This document shows, in pieces, positions 29,014 through 37,510 of a stretch of DNA of 64,000 nt. The position numbers and the translations under genes are program-made. Below the pieces are notes generated by a model. The model was given only the letters and a program-made list of their open reading frames with translations. It was not told where the DNA came from and did no database searches. How positions within the stretch are numbered: the first letter of the stretch is position 1; the number at the start of each line of letters is the position of its first letter. The stretch lies in assembly GCA_951801825.1 (NCBI GenBank), contig CATOOF010000001.1, forward strand, positions 134,936 to 198,935, given 5' to 3'. The DNA is from an uncultured Alphaproteobacteria bacterium. GTDB lineage: Bacteria > Pseudomonadota > Alphaproteobacteria > Rs-D84.

Positions 29014-31554
29014 CTAATCATCCGCCCGGGCCAAATCATCATATGCCCTGTATTTTATATCATTGTTCATGCGATACTCGTACGTTGCGGCACCCGCCGT
29101 ATACTGATTAAACAGTTCTGTAACCCTGGCCAGGGCCGCATCAATCATTTCACGCGTCTGGGCCGCGTCATAGGAAATGGCCCGAACATCACCGCCACGC
29201 AACTGTACAAACATCATTTCCGGCGCCTCAGTCACATGCGCCGCACCAAATCCGCCGGTACGCAGCATATGCGCCTCCAGCGGCAGTTGGGGCATCGTCC
29301 CATCAAACAGCTGTTTTTTTGACGGCGCGGCCCCGGTCTTGATATCAATTACCATATTTCCACACACGCGGTCCGCACGCGCACGCACCGTCCGGGCCCC
29401 GTTCGTCCCGACGGGAATTCTAACCGCGCCGGCAATTTCGGCCCGCCCCGGATTTTGTCCAAACACGCCGGACACCAGCGGTGCGATTTCCCGAAAACGA
29501 CGTCGCCAAAAATGATACAAAACAGACGCGTCCCCGACAACCATGCGTGCACGCGCATCCATCTGTGCGACCAGGGCATCGGGCGCAAAATCCGTTGCAT
29601 GCTCTATAACATCGTGAACCAGGTTCCCAAACGTGCGTGCATCCGGCCCCGCCCACCAGTCATCCAGCGGATACAGTCTCAAAATATGGCGTGCATAAAA
29701 AGCATACGGATTATGTATCAGCTGTTCCAGTTCCGTCACATAAACATCCGACCAGTCCGCCCCGGGCGCCGCCACCCCCGGATTCAGCGGTCTGGGATCA
29801 GGCATGTCACGATTGCGTACAGCCATTAATATATCTGTCGCGCGCGACACGTCAAACACCCCGCGGTGTGCCGCAACGCGCGACAGAAACCGTGATTCGG
29901 TCGTCTGGGTTCCGCCGGACATACGACTGCGCGTCCAATACACGCGGCCGCCGCACGACAGGTTCATAAAATCCAGCGCCATCAGTGACACTTTTCTATC
30001 CGCGGCGGGCATACCCACACTGCGGGCGACCGGCCGCGGCAACCATGCGTTTTCATACCCGCGCGCCGGGAACATTCCCTCGTTCAGACCTGTCAGAATG
30101 ACAACATCTGCCGTCTGCATGCGCGATTCAATCGTACCCAGAACACAGATTCGCGCCGGCGTCTGCATACGCGGCCGCACCGACACACCCGCCAACGCAT
30201 CGGCGACAAACGCACGCGCATCGGACGCACTGGGCTCTATTCCGGCAATATCCAGCGCACGCGACAATTCATCCAGCGCAATCCATACAGGCATCATGGA
30301 CGCATCGGTCAAATCAAATATTGGCCGCATGGCATCCGGACGCGCATCAACCAAATTAGAAATCATCCGCAACAAATTTCCGGACGCCGCGGCATATGCA
30401 CGTTCAAAACCGTTGTCTGCGCGCTCTATCCAGTCATCAAACAAATTCAAAATCGCACGCCCCGCCGCCGTCATGGCACCGGATACGCCACCTGAAAAAT
30501 CAGCCTCCAGGCCGCGTGCATCAAACACCGTGCGCAAACGCTGGTTTGCGGCGGCATCGGGCGTTATTATCAAAACACTTTGGCCGGCCGCGGCCGCCGA
30601 CGCGGCAATTTCAGCCACAGCCGCGGCTTCTTCGGCCTCTCGTTCACACTCTATCAGTGTACAATGCGACAAATCAGTCGGCGCATCGCCGTTTATTACA
30701 TTGCCAAACGCGCGATTAAAGAAATCAATGGCCGACGCGCCGACATCTATCTGCACCACATCCGACACGGCGCATCCTATGCGCGACAAAAACTTGTATT
30801 CAGAATTATACGGATGCGTATCCAGCCCCATCTCGGATTCATTCCCGGATATCTTACCGGATAAAATTATCCGCCCGTTTGGCATTCCTGCAACCGCCGC
30901 CATCAAATCCGCCGTTGCCGGCACAGACCCGGTGGATGCACATACAATAACCCGCGAATACTTATTCGCACCGATTACATCAATCCATGCGCGGATATCA
31001 CTGTTTCGAGACTGGGCGCGGGTCTTTGCGCCCGCGGCACACATCGGCATAACCTGAGCTATAATGTTGAGTATTTTTGCCTTGGCCTGAAAATGCGCCG
31101 CATATTTTTCATCCACAACCCGGCCCCAGTCCATCGATGCAATATCCACACCCTCGTTCTCAAGATAATCAGTCATTCTGATTAAATCGCGTGCAACAGG
31201 CAATGCGGCGCCGATACTGCCTATGTTGGCATCCGCCGCCAGTAGCTTTGCCGCCACACAAACGCGAACGATATCCGGGACGACATTGTCCGCATGCGGG
31301 CCGTCGCCTGCATCCTGGTCATCCAGGTCGGCGGGGTCTGCCGCCTCGCCCAGGGCAACCAGGCGTGGCAAAACAGCCGCACCACCGCAACGCCGGGCAA
31401 TCATTTTTTCAACCGTTCTTACCGCGCGGCGACTGGGCAGAAAAATCAGCATGTCGGCGATATCAGCCGCCGGCGCCGCACACATCACCTGCCACAACGC
31501 GTCAGCCATGTGCGCCGGATTGGATGCACAAAAAATGTTATTATTTGATGCCAA
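29014..31554 (-). CDS. addB: AddB-type nuclease/helicase subunit (alphaproteobacterial type)
   Basis: With AddA, AddB processes DNA double-strand ends for RecA loading. The N-terminal part is a degenerate helicase fold (DMLIFLPSRRAVRTVEKMI, then VVILTGLNEGMFPA). The C-terminus has the PD-(D/E)XK nuclease: GNLVHDVIEHAT, RADRVCG, VIDIKTGAAPSKKQL and PQLPLEAHML. At 846 aa it is shorter than the roughly 1000 aa usual in alphaproteobacteria, and no addA follows; the next gene is a transporter. The frame opens with TTG inside the end of engB (14-base overlap), so the exact start is uncertain. Confidence 0.85.
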   Translation of the reverse strand: MASNNNIFCASNPAHMADALWQVMCAAPAADIADMLIFLPSRRAVRTVEKMIARRCGGAAVLPRLVALGEAADPADLDDQDAGDGPHADNVVPDIVRVCVAAKLLAADANIGSIGAALPVARDLIRMTDYLENEGVDIASMDWGRVVDEKYAAHFQAKAKILNIIAQVMPMCAAGAKTRAQSRNSDIRAWIDVIGANKYSRVIVCASTGSVPATADLMAAVAGMPNGRIILSGKISGNESEMGLDTHPYNSEYKFLSRIGCAVSDVVQIDVGASAIDFFNRAFGNVINGDAPTDLSHCTLIECEREAEEAAAVAEIAASAAAAGQSVLIITPDAAANQRLRTVFDARGLEADFSGGVSGAMTAAGRAILNLFDDWIERADNGFERAYAAASGNLLRMISNLVDARPDAMRPIFDLTDASMMPVWIALDELSRALDIAGIEPSASDARAFVADALAGVSVRPRMQTPARICVLGTIESRMQTADVVILTGLNEGMFPARGYENAWLPRPVARSVGMPAADRKVSLMALDFMNLSCGGRVYWTRSRMSGGTQTTESRFLSRVAAHRGVFDVSRATDILMAVRNRDMPDPRPLNPGVAAPGADWSDVYVTELEQLIHNPYAFYARHILRLYPLDDWWAGPDARTFGNLVHDVIEHATDFAPDALVAQMDARARMVVGDASVLYHFWRRRFREIAPLVSGVFGQNPGRAEIAGAVRIPVGTNGARTVRARADRVCGNMVIDIKTGAAPSKKQLFDGTMPQLPLEAHMLRTGGFGAAHVTEAPEMMFVQLRGGDVRAISYDAAQTREMIDAALARVTELFNQYTAGAATYEYRMNNDIKYRAYDDLARADD

Positions 31555-32095
31555 GCGTCGCTCTTATCGGTTCCAGCCCTGTTTTCTTTTCAGCGGATGT
31601 ATATAAAACCTCTGGCACCATGGCGCCATGTTCTAAATGGTCTATGGATTTTTGCTTTTCCTCACGAATGCGCTTGTCTTTCTTTGTATAAATAATTTGA
31701 TACGAAATTGCATTTGCATCACAAAAGTCTATTAAATCCAAATCGGCGTCACGCGGCCCGATACGTGAATCAATTAAAATAAACAGCCGTTTCAGCTGAC
31801 GCCGGTTTAACAAATAATCCTCTAACCGTTCCAGCCATTCCATGGCCTGTGTGCGGGCAACGCGGGCATATCCGTATCCGGGCAAATCCACAATCATCAC
31901 GCGGTCGTCGACATTAAACAGATTCAGACTCTGTGTACGGCCTGGCGTGTTTGATGTACGCGCCACCGGCGCCCCCAGCACAGCATTAATCAGCGACGAC
32001 TTGCCCACATTACTGCGGCCTACAAACGCGTATTCCGGGAAATGACTGTTCGGCAATGCGCGAACTTTTTCAAAACTGCCAACGAATTTAATCAT
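31541..32095 (-). CDS. engB: Ribosome-biogenesis GTPase EngB (YihA/YsxC)
   Basis: EngB is an essential GTPase for 50S assembly. G1 is GRSNVGKSSLINAV, G3 DLPGYGYA and G4 TKKDK. I placed the start at 32095 (MIKFVGSFEKVRALP...), 184 aa, preceded by GGGGGAT; the upstream extension lies inside rsmI and is not conserved-looking. The ATG overlaps the rsmI stop by eight bases, and its own stop overlaps the addB start. Confidence 0.95.
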   Translation of the reverse strand: MIKFVGSFEKVRALPNSHFPEYAFVGRSNVGKSSLINAVLGAPVARTSNTPGRTQSLNLFNVDDRVMIVDLPGYGYARVARTQAMEWLERLEDYLLNRRQLKRLFILIDSRIGPRDADLDLIDFCDANAISYQIIYTKKDKRIREEKQKSIDHLEHGAMVPEVLYTSAEKKTGLEPIRATLGIK

Positions 32096-32891
32096 TTTTA
32101 TCCCCCTCTTTTTCCAACAGGCGCCGATAAGCCTCTTTTTTTGAAATTCCCGCGCGGGCCGCCAAATCGGCCGCCGCAGATTTTGTTGAGGTGGCGGCGA
32201 CATCATTAACTATTTGTGTAATTTCCGCATCTGTCATGCGCACCTCTGGCGCGGGGGCGATGACCAGCACTATCTCGCCACGCGGCGGCGTTATGTTCAT
32301 CAGTTCTGCCGGATAACCGATAATAGTTTCTTCATGAATCTTGGTAATTTCACGAACAATCGCAATGCGGCGCTCTGGCATTACGCATGCCAGGGTTGCA
32401 ATCGTTGCCATAATGCGGTTCGGGCTTTCATAATAAATAATTGTATGGCGAATTTTATTATCTGCGCGAACTTTTTTTTCATCAAAAAAACCACAGAACG
32501 TAAACCTGTCGCTGGGGAAACCGGACAATACCAGCGCAGATATTGCAGCCGTCGGCCCGGGCACCACAAACACGGGCACCCCCGCCTCTCGCGCGGCACG
32601 AACCAGTCTGAACCCGGGATCACTAACACCCGGCATGCCGGCATCCGATACGGCGGCGACAGTATGCCCGGAACGCAGTTTTTCTATCAACACGGGGACA
32701 ACATCGCGCTCGTTATGATCATGCATTGCACGCACGGGCGTATTAATGTCAAAATGCGCGGCCAGTTTGCCAAACACACGCGTATCCTCTGCCGCAATCA
32801 GGTCGGCGCCCCTCAATACATCTATGGCGCGCGGCGACATGTCCGACAGATTTCCAATTGGTGTTCCAACAATATAAAGCCCGGTTTGCAT
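32088..32891 (-). CDS. rsmI: 16S rRNA 2'-O-methyltransferase RsmI
   Basis: RsmI methylates the ribose of C1402 in 16S rRNA using S-adenosylmethionine. The SPOUT-like tetrapyrrole methylase fold is visible in LYIVGTPIGNLSDMSPRA, AAEDTRVFGKL, VSDAGMPGVSDPG and VPGPTAAISAL. The 267-aa length is normal. It is divergent from the lpoA-like gene 48 bases away, the same neighbourhood (rsmI with lpoA) seen in other proteobacteria. Confidence 0.96.
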   Translation of the reverse strand: MQTGLYIVGTPIGNLSDMSPRAIDVLRGADLIAAEDTRVFGKLAAHFDINTPVRAMHDHNERDVVPVLIEKLRSGHTVAAVSDAGMPGVSDPGFRLVRAAREAGVPVFVVPGPTAAISALVLSGFPSDRFTFCGFFDEKKVRADNKIRHTIIYYESPNRIMATIATLACVMPERRIAIVREITKIHEETIIGYPAELMNITPPRGEIVLVIAPAPEVRMTDAEITQIVNDVAATSTKSAAADLAARAGISKKEAYRRLLEKEGDKND

Positions 32892-32939
32892 TCAATATCC
32901 TTTTATAGTAAAATGATACAGAATAAAATGGAATTTTCA

Positions 32940-34523
32940 ATGCATATGAATAAAATTTTGGGATTTTTGGGAACTTGTGCGCTGCTGGCGGGATGCGGCA
33001 TGCCGGGCGGCGGCACATGGCATGCGGAATACGACGCATCGGCGACCGGAACACCGGCACAAATGATGTACGGCACGCCATCCGCCACAGATGACGCCGC
33101 ACACCGCATGGCGGTATTGTTGCCACTATCGGGTGCGAACGCCGCAACGGGGCGTGCGATAAAAACATCGATAGAGGCCGCCATCCTCCAGCGTGCGCCA
33201 CAAAGCCTGTCTGTTTCATTTTTTGACACCGGCGCCAATACCGCCACGGCAATAAACAGTGCCCTGGGGCAAAACCCTGAAATAATTGTCGGCCCGGTAT
33301 TTGCCGCAGATGCACGAATGCTGCGAACAATGAAGCCATCCGAAATGCCGGCAATCTCGTTTACATCTGACGCCACCGCAATTGGCGACGGCGTAATGAC
33401 AATGGCGCTGATGCCCACCAACGGGGTTGAGGCGATTGTTCGCGAAATATCGGCCGACCACAGCCGCGGGATGGTAATTCTGGCCCCGGAAACAAACTCA
33501 GGCCGCCTGATGGCATCGGCGGCACGTGCGGCGGCAACAAACTATGACATCCCTGTATCCGGTGTTGTGTTCTATCGCGAAAAAGACACCGATTCCATAA
33601 AAAATGCGGCAAATGCGGCGGCACTGTACCAGGCACGCAGTGCAGCAAACACGCGGGCGCGTGAAATACTGTCCGATATTCTTACGACAGAACGACTGAC
33701 CGCTATTGAAAAGTCATCACTATCGCGCCAGCTGGATAAAATATCAAAATCAGAAACAATCGGGCGCCTGCCATATGATGCGGTTCTGATGCTGGGGACG
33801 GGCGACGATGCAAAATCACTGGTATCATTTCTGCGCTATTACGGTGTCGGTGCACGCGATGCGCGCCTGTATGGAACCGCAATGTGGGATGGTGCAAATA
33901 TTGACACAGACCTGACTTTAAGCGGGGCAAAATACCCGGCACTGGCGGTAATGAATCCGTCATTTGTAAACTTATACGAACAAATTACGGCATCAGCGCC
34001 CACACGTCTGGCATCATTTGGATATGATGCGGCCAACTTGGCGATTGGAATGATTTATTCAAACAAGTCAAACGCCGCCTACCTGCTTGACCCCAGCGGA
34101 TATGTCGGCATGGACGGACTGTTTCGCCTGACGCCAAACGGCGCCAGCCAGCGCGCCCTGCGCATCGTAGAAATAGCAGGCGCCCCCGCCCCGCGTGAGG
34201 TAAAGGCCGCACCGGCAAATTTCCTGGCGCCTATTTATAACATAGACCAGCAAAACCTGTCGCCGGCACGCGCAATGGCGATGGAAACACCGGGTATAAA
34301 TCCGCTGACATATATTCAAATTCCGGACCGCCTGACCGGAAAATACAAATCAAAAACATACGGCGCCAACGTTACCCGCCCCGACACCGCCGCACAGCAA
34401 AACATTGTTACCATCCTGCCCGAGGACGACAGTGATGAAATCGTGACAAATCCTGACTTCACGCCGCGCACACTGGAATCGGTTAACCGCACGTATATAG
34501 ACAGTGTTGAAATTTACGAATAA
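32940..34523 (+). CDS. LpoA-like penicillin-binding-protein activator lipoprotein
   Basis: This is an outer-membrane lipoprotein of the LppC/LpoA type that in gammaproteobacteria stimulates PBP1A. The lipobox LLAGC is near residue 20. The mature part is a periplasmic-binding-protein fold (VLLPLSGANAATGRAIK, PEIIVGPVFAADARML, ILAPETNSGRL). The TPR half of E. coli LpoA is absent; in this class the binding-protein domain alone is usual. Two in-frame ATGs at 32940 and 32946 are equally good, with a third at 32928. The last ~90 residues are a polar tail. Confidence 0.8.
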   Translation: MHMNKILGFLGTCALLAGCGMPGGGTWHAEYDASATGTPAQMMYGTPSATDDAAHRMAVLLPLSGANAATGRAIKTSIEAAILQRAPQSLSVSFFDTGANTATAINSALGQNPEIIVGPVFAADARMLRTMKPSEMPAISFTSDATAIGDGVMTMALMPTNGVEAIVREISADHSRGMVILAPETNSGRLMASAARAAATNYDIPVSGVVFYREKDTDSIKNAANAAALYQARSAANTRAREILSDILTTERLTAIEKSSLSRQLDKISKSETIGRLPYDAVLMLGTGDDAKSLVSFLRYYGVGARDARLYGTAMWDGANIDTDLTLSGAKYPALAVMNPSFVNLYEQITASAPTRLASFGYDAANLAIGMIYSNKSNAAYLLDPSGYVGMDGLFRLTPNGASQRALRIVEIAGAPAPREVKAAPANFLAPIYNIDQQNLSPARAMAMETPGINPLTYIQIPDRLTGKYKSKTYGANVTRPDTAAQQNIVTILPEDDSDEIVTNPDFTPRTLESVNRTYIDSVEIYE

Positions 34524-34541
34524 GAAACAAAAGGCGGATAA

Positions 34542-34910
34542 ATGAAACCCTTGATATCACTGGTACTGGCCCTGGGAATTGCATCCTGCGGAACAATCGG
34601 CATCGGCAGTAATCATGAAACCACCATATATAACAATTCTGCCGACACAATCAGCGTATCATCGGACAGCGGCATATTTAAAATCAAACCAGATTCATCA
34701 CTGCCGGTTAACTCTGGGAACGGGATTGCAATAACCAACCCCAACGAATCCTGTCCCCAGCCCATTGTAACCCGCCGCCCGAACGGCCCTGCAATATTCT
34801 TTGACGTATTTCCCGGAATAATATTTGGGATTGTCCCAATTGTGATTGATGCAATGACCAACAACCTGTACCGCATGCCAAAAAGCTACACATACAGCTG
34901 TATGGAATAA
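34542..34910 (+). CDS. Small lipoprotein, 122 aa
   Basis: The signal peptide ends in a lipobox (LGIASC, Cys at ~17). The mature protein has a polar beta-like part, two further Cys and a hydrophobic stretch near the C-terminus (FFDVFPGIIFGIVPIVIDAM) that may insert in a membrane. AAAGGCGG precedes the ATG, 18 bases after lpoA, so it is likely in the same transcript. The family is not recognised. Confidence 0.75.
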   Translation: MKPLISLVLALGIASCGTIGIGSNHETTIYNNSADTISVSSDSGIFKIKPDSSLPVNSGNGIAITNPNESCPQPIVTRRPNGPAIFFDVFPGIIFGIVPIVIDAMTNNLYRMPKSYTYSCME

Positions 34911-34913
34911 AAT

Positions 34914-34942
34914 AAAAATGCCGGTTTTTACCGGCATTTTTA
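34914..34942. terminator. Bidirectional terminator between lipoprotein and tRNA-Tyr
   Basis: AAAAATGCCGG and CCGGCATTTTT form a long stem with a TTTTTA loop and T-runs on both strands. It separates the plus-strand lipoprotein transcript from the minus-strand tRNA transcript. Confidence 0.85.
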
Positions 34943-34945
34943 TTT

Positions 34946-35032
34946 TGGTGGGAGTGGCTGGATTCGAACCAGCTCAGGCTTAAGCCAACAGATTTACAGT
35001 CTGCCCCGGCTCTCCAACTCCGGCGCACGCCC
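34946..35032 (-). tRNA. tRNA-Tyr (GTA)
   Basis: This class II tRNA of 87 bases includes an encoded CCA. The anticodon loop is CTGTAAA with a GCAGA/TCTGT stem. The variable arm has GGCTTAAGCC, the T-loop is GGTTCGAATCC, and the D-stem is CCGG/CCGG. The acceptor stem GGGCGTG pairs with CACTCCC except for a C-T mismatch at position 4-69. It lies next to tRNA-Gly on the same strand. Confidence 0.93.
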
Positions 35033-35038
35033 AATCCC

Positions 35039-35113
35039 TGGTGCGGGCAGCGGGAATCGAACCCGCATTTCAAGCTTGGAAGGCTTGCATACTAGCCTTT
35101 GTACTATGCCCGC
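35039..35113 (-). tRNA. tRNA-Gly (TCC)
   Basis: This is a 75-base tRNA with an encoded CCA. The acceptor stem GCGGGCA/TGCCCGC is perfect. The anticodon arm is CAAGC-CTTCCAA-GCTTG with anticodon TCC, and the T-arm is GCGGGTTCGATTCCCGC. It lies six bases upstream of tRNA-Tyr, so the two form one transcript. Confidence 0.96.
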
Positions 35114-35205
35114 AACAAATCTAAGGCCCAGTGATTATATACCAATTTACCACAGATGCAAGTGTTTATTATTATTTTGACAATGATATGTCTTTATAAA
35201 ATATA

Positions 35206-35232
35206 AAAACGACCCGTTGGGGCCGTTTTTTA
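35206..35232 (-). terminator. Terminator after the 210-aa Cys-repeat protein
   Basis: On the minus strand AAAACGGCCC and GGGTCGTTTT pair (one G-T) around a four-base loop and run into a T-rich tract, immediately after the stop. Confidence 0.8.
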
Positions 35233-35862
35233 GTTCATGGGCGGGAAACATTCGTCGCCATCTTTTTTGCAACATGCAAACTGGGCATTGCCCAAATCCT
35301 TGAATATCTCGCCGGTACAGCACCCGAACTTGTTAGGCTTGGAACCGTCACCGCACAATCCCTTTTCTATATTGGCGGCAATCTCGGCGGCGATTTCCTC
35401 CTCAGACTTTTGCGGTTGTGGCGGTGTAACCTCCATCGGCGGGAAACAAGCATCCCCCTTACAGCAATACATTGCACCGTTTCCAATATCGGCATATTCC
35501 TCGCCCGGACAGCAACCGTTACTGTCAGGATTGCTGCATGGTTCAGCAACCAGCGGTTCTTCGGGGGCCGGGGCTGGTTCCGTTTCTTTATCCGCCTCTG
35601 CCTTTTGGGGAGGGGGCACCTGAACACGGGTGGCGGCAATCGTACGCGATCCGCGACCTGATGCACGCGCGACACAGTCACGACGATATGCCCCGCGCAA
35701 ATCAGTCAGCAATGCCGAATCCGCATCATTCAAATCTGTCTGGGCGGCCAGTGCATCAATGCGTGATTTTATGTCCGCGCATGATTGACGCTCTGTCACA
35801 TCGGCGGCGCCGGCGGCCAATGCCAGTGTACCCCCAAAAATTGCAATCAGAGTTTTTTTCAT
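35230..35862 (-). CDS. Exported protein with duplicated Cys-rich repeat
   Basis: The function is unknown. The signal peptide covers residues 1-19. The first domain has paired Cys about 40 residues apart (SCADIKSRIDAL ... YRRDC). A Pro/Glu-rich linker follows, then two Cys-rich repeats. The first runs NGCCPGEEYADIGNGAMYCC ... CFPPM and the second FGCCTGEIFKDLGNAQFACC ... CFPPM. Each repeat has six Cys, consistent with a small disulfide or metal-binding knot. The first domain resembles the first domain of the gene upstream, so the pair is related. It is probably periplasmic or on the surface. Confidence 0.78.
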   Translation of the reverse strand: MKKTLIAIFGGTLALAAGAADVTERQSCADIKSRIDALAAQTDLNDADSALLTDLRGAYRRDCVARASGRGSRTIAATRVQVPPPQKAEADKETEPAPAPEEPLVAEPCSNPDSNGCCPGEEYADIGNGAMYCCKGDACFPPMEVTPPQPQKSEEEIAAEIAANIEKGLCGDGSKPNKFGCCTGEIFKDLGNAQFACCKKDGDECFPPMN

Positions 35863-35873
35863 CTGTGCATCCT

Positions 35874-36773
35874 TTATTCGTTGATTATTTTTTCAATCTG
35901 CAAAATAAAGTCTATTGCCGGATCGGTCAGTTTCTGAACCTTGTTAAAAACATCTTGGGCGGCCTGTTTCATTTGCAGGCGCTTGTATGTTTCAACCACC
36001 TCGACCGTTTCGTCCTGATCAAACGTGTCGTCGCGCAACGCACGTGCAATTTCCAGTTCCCGTGCGGCCAGTTCAACGTAATGTTGTGTATTCTCGGGGC
36101 ATCCGCGCTCTGACAGGTTGGCGTAAATCTTGGCGCGCTTTATACGTTTATCGCTGTTGTCCAAGCCGGAATACGGCATGCTTTTTAGCAAGAGCGATTC
36201 TATCTCCATGCATGTCTTTTCCATATCAGACTTTTGACCTGTCAGCGCCTCCAGAATATCCTGTTCGCGCAACAACAATGCTTCATATTTTTCAACATTC
36301 TCAGGGCATCCATATTCTATCAAATTCTTATATGCTTCAATGTTGTACTCATGCGCGCTAAAATTAACATCATCTTCAGGACTCAGCCTGCTAATCATCA
36401 TAGACTCTATAACTTCGCATGTTTCCTGTTCAGGCAAATTAACCGTGGTTGCAACCTGATTAGCAGGGACGGTCTCTTTACCATCTACCTCTGCAACATA
36501 ACCCGCACAATTTTGGTTATATGCATCATTAAGTTCTTTCAGCCGGCTTAAGGCATTGCTGTCTATGTTTGAATAAGATGAAATGTTTACAATCTGTTTT
36601 GTCAAAGCTGCGCACTGCTTATCTTGTATCACACTGCTGTAATTTGAACTTCTGCCATTCATTGCCGCGCCGACAAACAGCCCGCACGCAAACAACCCGC
36701 CCAGGGCGACCAGACCCAAGATTTTTTGACGCGTGGAACAGCATTCCACCTTTAATGTATTTTGTTTTACCAT
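35874..36773 (-). CDS. Membrane-anchored protein with internal helical repeats
   Basis: The function is unknown. A basic N-terminus with CC is followed by one membrane helix (ILGLVALGGLFACGLFVGAAM), then a periplasmic helical region. The first Cys pair (QCAALTKQI ... YNQNC) resembles the first domain of the downstream gene. Two longer repeats start TCEVIESMMI and TCMEIESLLL, each reach YGCPEN or RGCPEN and then ...REQDILEAL or ...RELEIARAL. Twelve bases separate it from the downstream gene, so the two form a small operon. Confidence 0.75.
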   Translation of the reverse strand: MVKQNTLKVECCSTRQKILGLVALGGLFACGLFVGAAMNGRSSNYSSVIQDKQCAALTKQIVNISSYSNIDSNALSRLKELNDAYNQNCAGYVAEVDGKETVPANQVATTVNLPEQETCEVIESMMISRLSPEDDVNFSAHEYNIEAYKNLIEYGCPENVEKYEALLLREQDILEALTGQKSDMEKTCMEIESLLLKSMPYSGLDNSDKRIKRAKIYANLSERGCPENTQHYVELAARELEIARALRDDTFDQDETVEVVETYKRLQMKQAAQDVFNKVQKLTDPAIDFILQIEKIINE

Positions 36774-36799
36774 GATTTCTCCCTCCGTTTTTATATTGT

Positions 36800-37510
36800 T
36801 TATTTTACAATTCCGTCTTTTATAGTAATCGTACGATCTGCACGTGCGGCCAATCCCATATCGTGCGTAACAAACAGCATCGCCATTTTGTTTTTCCGCA
36901 CCAAATCCAGCAACAAATCAAACACCGCCGCCGCGTGTGCCGGGTCCAGACTGCCGGTGGGTTCATCCGCCAGTAAAATTTCCGGCCCGTTCGCCAGCGC
37001 GCGCGCCACCGCCGTACGCTGTTGTTCGCCGCCAGACATTTCGCCGGGCAAATGCCCCGCACGATGTGCAACATTTGCCGCACGCAGCAATTTCATGGCA
37101 CGCGCGGATGCATCCGCACCGTCTGCGCCGCGCGCCATCATCGGCAACATTACATTTTCCAGCGCCGTAAAATCCCCAAGCAAGTTATGCCGCTGGTATA
37201 CAAATCCTATCTTGTCGCGGCGCATTGCGGTACGCATTTCGTCATCCATTTTCTGGGCCGCGACACCACCGACCAGAATACTGCCAGCGGTCGGTCGGTC
37301 CAACAGGCCCACGCATTGAAGTAATGTGGATTTTCCACTGCCCGACTGACCGACCAGGGCAATAATTTCCCCGCGATGCAAATCGAACCCGCCGCCGCGC
37401 AATATGTGCAACGGCTGGCCGCCTTCAATAAATGTCTTTTTTATATCACGCACGGACAACACCACATCGCCGCGTGAAACTTTTGACAATGAATTAAGTA
37501 TATTCGCCAT
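36800..37510 (-). CDS. lolD: Lipoprotein-releasing ABC transporter ATPase LolD
   Basis: LolD powers release of outer-membrane lipoproteins from the inner membrane to LolA. It has Walker A GQSGSGKST, the LolD-type YQRHNLLGDFTALENVMLP, signature MSGGEQQR and Walker B ILLADEPTG. The ATG overlaps the lolC stop (TAATG), so the genes are coupled. The 236-aa length is normal. Confidence 0.93.
   Translation of the reverse strand: MANILNSLSKVSRGDVVLSVRDIKKTFIEGGQPLHILRGGGFDLHRGEIIALVGQSGSGKSTLLQCVGLLDRPTAGSILVGGVAAQKMDDEMRTAMRRDKIGFVYQRHNLLGDFTALENVMLPMMARGADGADASARAMKLLRAANVAHRAGHLPGEMSGGEQQRTAVARALANGPEILLADEPTGSLDPAHAAAVFDLLLDLVRKNKMAMLFVTHDMGLAARADRTITIKDGIVK

Noticed and set aside
32096-32206. 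N-terminal extension of engB inside rsmI
   Set aside because: It is out-of-frame rsmI coding sequence; the ATG at 32095 has GGGGGAT upstream and matches the family start.
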